A stretch of DNA of 64,000 nt from Amyelois transitella (taxonomy: Eukaryota; Arthropoda; Insecta; Lepidoptera; Pyralidae). Location: NCBI RefSeq assembly GCF_032362555.1, contig NC_083505.1, positions 9,973,501 through 10,037,500 of the forward strand. The letters are read 5' to 3'. Position 1 is the stretch's first letter; each line of letters begins with the position of its first letter. Below, in pieces: positions 31,701 through 39,226 of this stretch. The notes below the pieces were generated by a model. The model saw only the letters and a list, made by a program, of their open reading frames with translations, was not told where the DNA came from and did not search any database. A program made the translations under genes and the position numbers.

Positions 31701-34094
31701 AGACTATTGGCTTGGATTAGCAATTTTCTTACAGGAAGAACTTTTTGTGTTAGAGTAGGAGATATTCTGTCTAGCCCAAGAGTAGTGCTAAGCGGGGTAC
31801 CGCAAGGATCTGTTCTGGGACCCTTGCTCTTCATTTTGTACCTGACTGACTTAAAGCAAGTGTTGCAACTTGAATTTTCCTTGTTTGCTGATGACACTAA
31901 ATTGTTCGGCAACCCTACCACCCAGTTCCAGGATATTCAAAAGGGACTTCAAGATATTTTTGATTGGACTACAGACTGGCTATTATCCCTTAATACAGAT
32001 AAATGTACTGTGCTACATATAGGGAAAAGGAACCCTCGTAACACTTACTATGTTGGTAATCGGCAACTGAAACAGGTAGAATCACAAAAGGATCTCGGCG
32101 TCACAATAACATCTGATTTGAAATGGGAAACGCATATTATTAACATAGTGAAAAAAGCAAATTCTATGCTATACTTAATTCGAAAATCCTTCATGAGTCT
32201 AACACCGAGAACATTTGTGAAACTTTATAAAGCATATATAAGACCGTTGTTGGAGTTTGCATACATTATCTGGGATCCCTACTTCAAAAAAGATATTAAC
32301 CTAATAGAAAAGGTTCAACGAAGAGCAACAAAACTAGTAAAGTTATTGAGAAACAAACCATATGAACAGAGGTTAAAGGAACTGAATCTCACAACCTTGG
32401 AGCGTCGCAGACAGAGAGGCCGCCTGATCGAGACCTATAAAATATTATCAGGACATTATGATGTACCTAATCTGCAATATCTGTTCAAACTCGCGGGAAG
32501 CAATAGATTAAGGGGTCATTCTTTGAAATTATATCGCACTTCAGCAAAGAGGAAACCCAAGGAAAATTTTATATCAAATCGTGTAGTTCGAGACTGGAAC
32601 CGGCTCAATGAGAGTGTTGTCACTGCACCTTCGGTCAACAGTTTTAAGAATAGATTAGATAAAATCTCCAAAGTTTTGGATACACACGCATCAGCTTAAT
32701 AAGCTGCTAGTGTGTTATAAAATAAAATAAATAAATAAATAAATAAATTAACGACATATTTTTGTTATCTATTAATTTTGGGGTCTATTAAATAAATTAT
32801 ATATATTTCTTTTAGATGGGCGATCACAATAATGACGAAGATAGCCAAACAGCGCCGCCAGCGGATGAAAGTACTTCCAAAGTAGAAGGTTCTGAAAAAG
32901 AATCTACTCAGGTGAATACAAGTTTAATTTAATGATGAGAAATTGAGATAGACCTGAATGCACTGAACAGATTTAGCCAATTTTTGCATTTTTTTAAAAT
33001 AATGGTTAGATGTGTTTTTATGTCAAGGATAGCTTAGACTGGGAAGTCTCTTGAGAAATGTAAGTTTTCTAAAAATTTATGTTTCTTTATAGGATACAAG
33101 TGGCGCTGGCGAGGATAAGGAACTGCAGGAAGTCAAAGATGAGGAAGATGTTACAAACCTAGATTTTGAAGAAATTTCTGATGGAGAACTGGAAGAAGAG
33201 CGAACTCGAGGTACATAAGTACTTCATTATTGAATTTATTAGTATTGTATAAGAAGCTAAACCATGTGCTCTTAATGTTTGTTTTATATAAGAAGTGTTT
33301 TGTGATGTTTGTAACATGTATTAAATTAGATACTTTGCGCCCTTTTTGCAAAACTTTTTTTATCCATTAGCATATTCCATTTTGAATATGTTCATTTTTT
33401 TATTATTTAAAAGATCGTTCTTTTAACAAAATTATTTTTTTTAGCTGGTCTAGGCGACGCTTTAGGTGTCGATTGGGCAAGTCTGGTAGCTGATGTGCAT
33501 AGGCGGGAACACACGGTGCCGACAGGCGGCGCAAGAGATCGGTGGAAGCCGGAAAGAGTTCTATCAAGGCTCGGCTTGTCACTTGATATGGCTGGCAAAG
33601 ATGTTGTAGAGAAAATATTACATAAGAATGCCGACACTCTTGCTGAAGCAAAATCTGGAGAAACAAATTCAAAAGAAAATGCTGAAGGAAAACCGATTGA
33701 AAATGGAGAACAGAAGGAAGAAAAGAAAGCAGAACCACCACCTGATGTCAATTCATTGCATCCAGTGGCTGCTATACAGGTATGTTGAGAATATTTAATA
33801 AATTTTTTTTAGTAAACACCTTTATTAATCAATCAATGTATGCAAATTCTTTATCGATATTTTTTTTTAATTTACTAGGTCGCCATTCAAAAGAGGAAGA
33901 GGCAACGTGCACTGCTATTCGGCTCTGGCTGTGAAATTACGCGCGGTTTGAGCGCTAGACGCGATTTAGCGCTCCGACGGTATCTCTGTAACCTGCCGCC
34001 GGCGGAACGCACGGGGCAATCCCGTGTGGCGCCACAACCTTCTTTGTTCCACGCTGCACGAGCACTACTAATGCAAGCCCCAGCCAATGGCTGA
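22764..34094 (+). CDS. Flacc: Zinc finger CCCH protein 13-like (Flacc), m6A-writer subunit
   Basis: Nine coding exons: 22764-23329, 24751-25967, 26057-26217, 27160-27250, 27604-27821, 32816-32911, 33093-33210, 33445-33779 and 33879-34094. All have GT-AG borders and compatible phases, giving about 1005 residues. Residues 24-31 read SVFERLGT. A CCCH-type finger at 44-65 has spacing C-x8-C-x5-C-x5-H; the usual x3 His position is Ser, so the finger is atypical. Then come serine runs, a long RS/RD/RE-rich and Lys-rich low-complexity region, the motif RPEERLAALAAISN, acidic DLSEISDDPDDI and ISDGELEEE blocks, and a conserved DWASLV plus ERVLSRLGLS domain near the C-terminus. This is the layout of ZC3H13/Flacc, which bridges the m6A methyltransferase accessory complex. 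Intron 5 contains a full-length LINE. Confidence 0.86.
23480..23515. repeat. Perfect 16-bp palindrome with 4-nt loop (Flacc intron 1)
   Basis: Arms 23480-23495 and 23500-23515 are exact reverse complements (AGGAATATGCCATAGC); the loop is ATTG. Confidence 0.9.
23545..23586. repeat. 19-bp palindrome (one mismatch) with 4-nt loop (Flacc intron 1)
   Basis: Arms 23545-23563 and 23568-23586 pair at 18 of 19 positions (AATGAAATAAATTCAGTGT); the loop is again ATTG. Its right arm ends five bases before the MITE at 23591. Confidence 0.9.
23591..23780. mobile_element. MITE / foldback element with 70-bp inverted ends
   Basis: The first 70 bases and the reverse complement of the last 70 bases agree at 69 positions, starting AAGGCGGATTTATATTTG and including GTCGTGTCGTGACGCGTCAG. 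Only 50 bases lie between the arms. The 190-bp element has no coding capacity, so it would need a transposase in trans. I see no convincing target-site duplication. The near identity of the arms suggests a recent insertion or gene conversion between arms. Confidence 0.85.
24080..24125. repeat. Perfect 21-bp palindrome with 4-nt loop (Flacc intron 1)
   Basis: Arms 24080-24100 and 24105-24125 are exact reverse complements (TTTTAAAATTATTTTAATGG plus C); the loop is ATTA. Confidence 0.9.
26310..26520 (+). repeat. SINE copy in Flacc intron 3
   Basis: TCGGGATTCTTCCTTTAGGC, AATGGGCTAGCAG, and GTTGGCTCTGCCTACC followed by GATTATATGTACGTATG match the SINE consensus seen at 6487 in the same orientation. 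Confidence 0.65.
26947..27037. repeat. Inverted repeat, 20-bp perfect arms around a 51-bp loop (Flacc intron 3)
   Basis: Arms 26947-26966 (ACAGAAGATGTTTTCATATG) and 27018-27037 are exact reverse complements. The loop contains its own small hairpin, GCCG...CGGC, at about 26998-27013. Confidence 0.88.
27405..27485 (-). repeat. Internally deleted SINE in Flacc intron 4
   Basis: Antisense copy: ATCACGTCTATATCCCTCGT (3' end) is joined directly to TTTTACGTCATCCATGGGAG (5' part), so the middle of the SINE is missing. Confidence 0.65.
27850..28430 (-). repeat. Unclassified interspersed repeat, antisense, in Flacc intron 5
   Basis: 27890-28410 is much richer in G+C than the intron around it. Next to its left edge is a TAACATAACATAAC tail that in antisense orientation would be the 3' simple-repeat tail of a retroposed element. 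It keeps a 133-codon minus-strand open frame with no similarity I recognise. Probably a 5'-truncated non-LTR element or SINE. Confidence 0.4.
29161..29877 (+). CDS. LINE ORF1 (PHD-like zinc finger, coiled coil, RRM-like)
   Basis: 238 residues. Residues 1-58 contain a Cys-rich finger (CFKC...CKGCK...CTKCSG...CDDC) of the PHD type found in ORF1 of CR1-clade elements. About 60-105 is a heptad-like, Gln/Leu-rich coiled coil for trimerisation, and the C-terminal half (SRSRNLIVFGIPES...VTIFRLGKP...PLKVVL) is the RRM-like nucleic-acid-binding domain. The product is expected to coat LINE RNA. The start is the ATG with AAAATGG context rather than an upstream GTG in frame. Confidence 0.85.
   Translation: MAQCFKCNSKVDDKSPKISCKGCKRVICTKCSGLSATEMRVIGLQSPKLSYLCDDCEEGLRQVPDLRRQVTILQQQVLDLQANQNNIVNLDSVINEMEDRNSRSRNLIVFGIPESEASLPDDRKCHDKNEVSKALASLPITNPEVVTIFRLGKPAPNNTGNPRPLKVVLHNKRIVISILKNKGKLPTTIKVKADLTPYQRDQLKKLREELAARTEKGEPNLTIKYINKVPKIVPNAKN
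29931..32699 (+). CDS. LINE ORF2 (endonuclease-reverse transcriptase)
   Basis: 922 residues. The N-terminal apurinic-type endonuclease shows IAETHL, GGGVAIYI, VVGDFNLP and SDHLVLL. The reverse transcriptase follows with PANFRPISLTS, QHGFVPRRS, YLDYEKAFDRVP, GVPQGSVLGPLLF and the catalytic FADDTKLF box. The C-terminal region has VQRRATKLV and RRQRGRLIETYK, usual in Jockey/CR1-group elements. No interruption is seen. The protein nicks target DNA and copies the element RNA in place. Confidence 0.93.
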   Translation: MAKFDLFLIEVNKYKPVFILIAETHLQPKISDSLISIPGFILFRQDRNNREGGGVAIYIACEFNKIPVKAKVNPLYHNPLVEALWLDIQYGCLDLLMACVYRPPSGTCKSTDEILFNTIEKAASERSVLVVGDFNLPKLKWPLVISDTLDKLHESFVTMYSNSNLTQLVTQITRTRRTQESLLDLILCNDDNLISNIRYLPPIGKSDHLVLLSYIQVITPNKKTTPMNFSLDYRNADYDKINDYLRQNPVTRYENLNDMWISFKDNVKRSTERYVKLKCNRTRKSQKPWINKEILELTRKKKELWNIYKICKTDSAYREYRDTNHKIIKLSKTRRTYFETNIIDSGPKAFYGYIRKQLNSKVSVPNVLRGTSQEVVDDPQEIAELFADQFENSYIREPDGPMPDILIPRVDNCIENVEFTAESVSVAPKTFDDNTSPGPDNIPSILLKRCSSNLAETIADLMNNSMEIGQLPADWKVATVVPIYKKGDKLAPANFRPISLTSILCRAMEKIIAQKLREFLCNEHIIIDEQHGFVPRRSIVTNLLLCVNQWIDNHNNGQPTDVIYLDYEKAFDRVPLKRLIHKLEHLGIRGRLLAWISNFLTGRTFCVRVGDILSSPRVVLSGVPQGSVLGPLLFILYLTDLKQVLQLEFSLFADDTKLFGNPTTQFQDIQKGLQDIFDWTTDWLLSLNTDKCTVLHIGKRNPRNTYYVGNRQLKQVESQKDLGVTITSDLKWETHIINIVKKANSMLYLIRKSFMSLTPRTFVKLYKAYIRPLLEFAYIIWDPYFKKDINLIEKVQRRATKLVKLLRNKPYEQRLKELNLTTLERRRQRGRLIETYKILSGHYDVPNLQYLFKLAGSNRLRGHSLKLYRTSAKRKPKENFISNRVVRDWNRLNESVVTAPSVNSFKNRLDKISKVLDTHASA

Positions 34095-34846
34095 CGAAGA
34101 TATTAAATCCAGGGTACACTGGATCGATAATGTGCAATAAATAACAATGTGGACATGGTCATTCTTGAAATGTGACCTACTCACTGATTTATGAATGTTG
34201 ACAATGCACATGCCTTATCTCTTCTTTATTAACTCTTACATTTGAAGATAAGACTTCCTTGTCAACATGTAATTAGACCAGACCCTATTCCCTGTTTATA
34301 AACATTGATATGAATATATAGCAGTGATGTGGTTTCAAAATTGACTAATGTGCTCCCTGATTTAGTGCCACCTTGGACCGAAATAACTTTAATAGAATTA
34401 GCAATGTTAAATATTTTTTTAATAATATATGTGTTTGTTCAAGTTATTCATGTGATTAACAATAATGTATACCTACTTGCAGTGTGTAGATACATTTTCC
34501 CATAATCAAATTGTTTTCTAAATAAAATATAGATGAAAATAATTTACATGTATTTGGAATATTTGATTCTGCACAATTATCTGCACATTATATGTCTAAA
34601 AATATAATATAGCATCTCTTACACAATAAAATATAAAAATTTACTCAATAAAATAGAATTTTTTTCAATCATTTGTCTTAATATTAGTTCAATAAGTAAG
34701 ATAAATCAGCTCCTACAGGGTAATCAGTCTTCTTTTGGCCCCTGCAACAATGATTTGTGAATTATTATTATATCAGTAACAGAATAACAAATATGTTAAC
34801 AAGAAAAATAATGTTAGGTGTGATCAAATGTTTTTGTACATTTTAA
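34095..34846. other. Flacc 3' untranslated region and spacer
   Basis: AATAAA at about 34136 is a likely first polyadenylation signal for Flacc; others lie at 34520 and 34627. The remainder is AT-rich without a gene. Confidence 0.5.
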
Positions 34847-35488
34847 CCTCTCAGCTGCTGTGGCGCACATGTGCGCCAACGGTCCGAACAAATTAAAACT
34901 CGATTTTAAGCTTAAAATACATATAGTTATGGTTTAAAATTGTTTAATTTACATCTCAAACATACTCAGCAACCACAGACAACAGAAATTAATCTGTTTA
35001 TTTAAAATAAAAATTGTTGAAAATCAGTTCAAAACAGACCCCTGTTTCAAAAGTGCGTGACCTTGAGAGATTTATTTGGAAAAATATTGGATTTTTTAAA
35101 GAAATAATATGATTTAATTGCAAAAACTGTGTTATATATTAAAAATAAGATAAATATGAAGTTTATCTTGATAATATAATACCTAAAAACTAATTTTATG
35201 TGGTTATAATGTGGAAATAAAGACAACTATAGATCGCGCAAGTGTTTTTGTTGAATGTTGTAACTAAAGGTCTAATAAAGTAAAATGAAATTAATTTATT
35301 TGCTATAATATGGTGTTATAATATTCAATACATATCTAGCTTTGACTGTACAAAAGTATTTTATTAACTTCAAAGCAAATATTCCTATATTTTCATCAAA
35401 TTCTGAAACAAGTCGCGCGCTTCTTTTTTCGTTCAAATCCGCCGCAGTTCTAGCGTCTCGGTAGTACGGGCGCTTAGCATCTGAGAGG
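34847..35488. mobile_element. Non-autonomous piggyBac-type element (TTAA-flanked MITE)
   Basis: A 642-bp segment is flanked on both sides by TTAA (34843-34846 and 35489-35492). Its ends are inverted repeats: CCTCTCAGCTGCTGTGGCG at the left and, reverse-complemented, CCTCTCAGATGCTAAGCG at the right. TTAA duplication is the hallmark of the piggyBac superfamily. No transposase frame is present. A second short palindrome GCGCACATGTGCGC lies 16 bases inside the left end. Confidence 0.78.
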
Positions 35489-35572
35489 TTAAAGACCTTA
35501 AATTACATTGATACATTTTTAAAGGGACTAGCTTTCTAGTAACAAATAATAACCAAAGGGATTTTATGTTAC

Positions 35573-36331
35573 TTACTTCAAAAACAATGTAGCACCAGCC
35601 ACTCCTTTTAAAGTCAATGATTCCCCATTGACCAAAAGCATTGAACCTTCTCTCAAACCAAGAACTGGAGAGCAATGATCCATTTCCATGTATTCATAAA
35701 TCCTCTGATCTCTTGTTTCTCCCTTATGTTTTTCACTTTCAACTTTATCTATGTAATGCGGGTTTATGTTAAAAGGAACTATTCCTATTGCGTCAAATGA
35801 TGGTGGATAAATTATAGGCATGTCATTAGTTGTGTGTATGCTTTTTGTTGCTACGTTTGTACCAGCACTGCTGCCCATGTAAGCCAAGTTACCTTCATTA
35901 ACTCTATTTCTAATGAGTTCCACTAAATTATGTTCATACAGTCTTTTTAGCAGCAAAAACGTGTTGCCTCCTCCCATGAATATAGCTTTAGCAGAATTGA
36001 CAGCATTTGCTGGATCAGGATAAGAATGAATACCTGTGACGTTAAAGCCCCATGGATCAATTACTTCTTTTATTTTGGCTGTGTACCCATGAAAGTCATT
36101 TTGAGCATATGGTATAAAGATCAATTCTGTTACATTGTTTCTGAAACAGAAGAACATTTAAATAGTTTATTAATATCTGAAGATTCCATATAAAATTTTC
36201 AAGACTATAAAAAAAAGTGTTATTACTTACCTTTCAAGAAATGAACATATTTCATGTTTTGCAAATTCTAGCATTGAATAGCCATGACAGTTAGAGGAAG
36301 AAAGTAATAAAGCTTGGCGGAGAGAAGGCAT
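35573..36331 (-). CDS. Alpha-aspartyl dipeptidase (peptidase E, family S51)
   Basis: Two minus-strand exons, 36231-36331 (ATG at 36331) and 35573-36140, join in phase 2 for about 222 residues. Hallmarks are LLLSSSNCHGY at the N-terminus, IFMGGGNTFLLL, the nucleophile motif GSSAG with the second Ser at about residue 125, and FNINPHYID with the conserved His. The enzyme hydrolyses dipeptides with N-terminal aspartate in the cytosol. Family members are about 230-240 residues. The TAA stop overlaps a strong donor-like sequence (A|GTAAGT), so a short further exon is possible. The acceptor-like AG one base before the ATG suggests a noncoding first exon upstream. A piggyBac-type MITE lies 84 bases beyond the stop. 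Confidence 0.88.
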
Positions 36332-36378
36332 TCTAATTGAACCAAGAGACAAAAAGCACTTCGCATTTAGATAAAATT

Positions 36379-36542
36379 ATGGAAAATAAACTGATAAAGT
36401 ATATGGTTAAGTCTCAGAAGAACAATCCTATGGAAGTGCCCTATGCATGTACTTTTCCTGCATACCTAAATAAACAAACCCGGATACAAACATGGCGGAC
36501 TAGAGATGTTCATTTAGTCGATAATATTTTATCGATGGACGA
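36379..36542 (+). CDS. Possible first exon of an unknown gene, head-to-head with the dipeptidase gene
   Basis: A plus-strand open frame with coding-like composition begins at ATG 36379 (MENKLIKYMVKSQKNN..) and runs into GACGA|GTGAGT, a perfect splice donor, at 36542. I do not recognise the peptide and found no following exon. Because it starts 48 bases from the dipeptidase ATG on the other strand it would share that promoter. It may be chance. Confidence 0.25.
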
Positions 36543-36690
36543 GTGAGTTAAGATATTTATATCCGAATTAAATTTATTAAAAAAAAAAATGACATCGGGA
36601 ATCCTTACTATCTTGGCTATAATCTAAGGTCCAACAATATTGTATCTATTACCTATGTCATTCTGATAAAGTGTTTGGAAATCAAATATA

Positions 36691-37660
36691 ATTACATACA
36701 TAAATAAAATCACGCCTCTTTTCCGGAGGGGTAGGCAGAGACTACCTCTTTCCACTTGCCACGATCTCTGCGTACTTCTTTCGCTTCATCCACATTCATA
36801 ACTCTCTTCATGTAAGTTCAGCGGTTTCGGGTACTTTTGACCTGACCCTTTACCAGGACGTCCTTAATTTGATAAAGATACGTTCGTTTAGGTCTTCCCA
36901 CTCCGACCTTTCCCTCCACACTCTCCTTGTATATCTGCTTAGTCATCCCGCTTTCATTCATCCTCTCCACATGACCGAACCATCTCAACATACCCTTTTC
37001 TATTCCTGTAACTACATCTTCTTTCACATCACAACATTTCCTTATCACGATGTTCCTTATCCGGTCACTCAATTTCACACCCATCATACTCCTTAACGCT
37101 CTCTTTTCCACTGCATTTGTTCTGTTTTCGTGCTTCTTTTGCTATACCCAACTTTCACTCCCATACATTAATGTCGGGACCAACACGCCCCTATACTGGC
37201 TGTGGCCAGTCGAGCCTTTTTGGATAGTTTCTGACTGCTCATAAAGGCATGCAAAGCTCCATTCACCATGTTCCCCGCGTTCACTCTCCTTTCAATATCA
37301 CTATCACACTTGCCATCTGATGTAAACTTTGATCCTAGATATACAAACTCTTTCACTTGCTCAACTTTTTCTCCTCCAATCAAAATATTACATGCTGTCA
37401 TTTCTTTCTCCATTTCAAAAACCAGTGTTTTAGTTTTACTTACGTTCACTTTCATTCCTTTCTCTTTTAAAGCTTCACGCATACAGTTTACCATCTCCTG
37501 TAATTCTTCCGCTGATGACGCCAATATAACCTGATCGTCGGCATAGAGCAGACATTTGACGAGTAACTCATTCATCCTTAATCCAATTTCAGACTCTTTC
37601 AAATCTGTCAAACTATCCATAAATAGGTTGGCGGACGAAGTCGCGGGCACAGCTAGTTTA
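36691..37660 (-). mobile_element. 5'-truncated, decayed LINE (RTE-like)
   Basis: On the minus strand the reverse-transcriptase core LLYADDQVILASSAEEL is followed by EFVYLGSKFTSDGK and MLRWFGHVERMNESG and the terminal KGQVKSTRNR. The reading frame is broken at about 37140-37190 by at least one frameshift and one stop, so it is not functional. The 3' end at about 36691 is the ACGCCTCTTTTCCGGAGGGG block. At the upstream side it abuts GCGGACGAAGTCGCGGGCAC, an antisense copy of the 'CTAGCTGTGCCCGCGACTTC' repeat. Clade assignment is tentative. Confidence 0.75.
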
Positions 37661-39070
37661 TCGATAAGATTCTATGTTCGATGATGTTCAACACTAGCAC
37701 ACGTGTTTATGTTTTCGATGTGAATGAAATATTGAGAATATTACAATTTTTTAAAGCTCACAACAAAGAAGATTAAAAGTAATAAGGTTTTTAAACACAT
37801 TTCATTAAATACACTGTATGATAGACCATAATTTAACCAAATATTAACCACTTACCGGTGAAAGGTTAAATTCGGCCTATTTTTGCTTTGGCATAAGCCA
37901 CAATATGTTATTGAACACTTCATTTGTTGTTTATTAACGATTAATATAAGCACAAATTGGTAAACAGTAGAAAAACACGGGATTTCCTCGGAAAAACGTA
38001 AAATCCTCACGGTGATAACTTTCACGAGTAAGCTAAGCGGGCTACTTAAGATGGCGGTGCTCCAGCACAAACACATCGAAGCCAATGAAGAGGGTGCTGA
38101 TAAAAGAGTGTAAACGTTTTTTCTCCCGTTAAACCACTGTTGTGAGAAAGAGACAGATATATCAGTTTTTATTTCTGAGTCAAGTTGAACAATTAGGGCA
38201 CCTCCATAGAATATTATTTCATTGGGTTAAGTTGATAACAATGTTAAATGTCTAGTGTAAATTTTGACATTGAGTGACAGTTACTTTTTTAAAAGAAGGG
38301 GTAGTTCCATGGTCCAGTCAGCCGTGTCCAGCAGGCTGGCTGGCAGCCACCTGGCAGCAATAGTGGTTTAATTTCACAATTATTACTACCAAATTTTTTA
38401 AAATCTGTGATAAATGCTAAACAAGAGGTACTTTGTGGGTGGGCGAGGGTCTCCTCAATCGTTTTGCAAGTAAAGATTTAAGCAGGTCGGTCTGGTTACT
38501 TGCAAACGTACTCAGAGCTTAATTGTACAAAATAAATTTATTTGATGCGAATAGCATTGGCTAACAATCTACCATTGGAACCTTGTATTGATTGAATAGG
38601 TACCTGTAGAAGGGGTGTAGATATAACGATTGGCGTAGAGATGTCGCCACATACTTACCTATTAGTTATGATTCTGCACTCCTTGAACAGGTTTGTTCTT
38701 GAAATTGATAGACCGTCGTTATAAGAACTCAATGCGGTATCCTATATTATCCCAGTCTGATCACGTGTGCCAATAATTTTATTACCAATGCTTCGTTATC
38801 TCTTTACATAGTCAAGTGTAAAGTGTTCAATCGACCCTACCTTAGTGTGGGCATCGTCATCAAAGAGACAACGGAGGTAATTTAATGGGTTAAGTGGTCT
38901 GAAGTTACAGGACCTGTGCGTTTCGAAGACAGTTCTACAGACATTTAAATTCAGTCAAAATAAATACAACAACATAATATAACAATATATAATAAAATTC
39001 TTATAAATTCAGATCAAAAGCTTTCCTAAAATAATATTCTCATTAGAAAAAATAAAATTATTCCTTATGA
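37661..39070. other. Spacer, with a possible noncoding first exon of the dipeptidase gene
   Basis: On the minus strand CACCG|GTAAGTGG at 37857 is a perfect splice donor preceded by an open, less AT-rich stretch to about 38090. It could be the 5' exon that joins the acceptor just before the dipeptidase ATG at 36331. 38300-39060 shows no gene on either strand. Confidence 0.3.
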
Positions 39071-39226
39071 CTAAGAGGCGAGGATGAAGAATCTTTCCTC
39101 ATGGGGTTTGTCACAGCCGGGGCCGAGGTACTGGTAGCGCAGTTCGAGATCTGGCGGAGCGGAGATGTCGTCCTGGAGGATCATATACGCTTGCTTTATT
39201 GTACTCTCGATTTCCGATTTCAGATC
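39071..39226 (-). CDS. Shared last exon of the msta-like gene
   Basis: Acceptor CTATTTTCAG precedes GAT at 39226; 51 codons (DLKSEIESTIKQAYMIL...) end in TAG at 39071. It continues the helical lobe of the exon at 40597 in phase 0. Confidence 0.7.
   Translation of the reverse strand, partial: DLKSEIESTIKQAYMILQDDISAPPDLELRYQYLGPGCDKPHEERFFILAS

Larger units (their letters stand above)
28840..32745 (+). mobile_element. Full-length CR1-like LINE with two open reading frames
   Basis: ORF1 (29161-29877) and ORF2 (29931-32699) are both uninterrupted, separated by 53 bases, and followed by a short 3' untranslated region ending in a (TAAA)n tail at about 32720-32748. The 5' boundary is estimated; the untranslated leader probably begins between 28820 and 29000. 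The element sits in Flacc intron 5 in the same direction as the gene. With all domains present it has the look of a recent, possibly still competent copy. Confidence 0.85.

Noticed and set aside
29161-32699. LINE ORFs as extra exons of the Flacc gene
   Set aside because: The Flacc exons on either side (27604-27821 and 32816-32911) join in phase without them, and the ORFs have LINE domains and their own stops.
37168-37650. 160-codon minus-strand frame with YADD motif as a host reverse-transcriptase gene
   Set aside because: It is part of a 5'-truncated LINE with a broken frame and the usual LINE 3' end.
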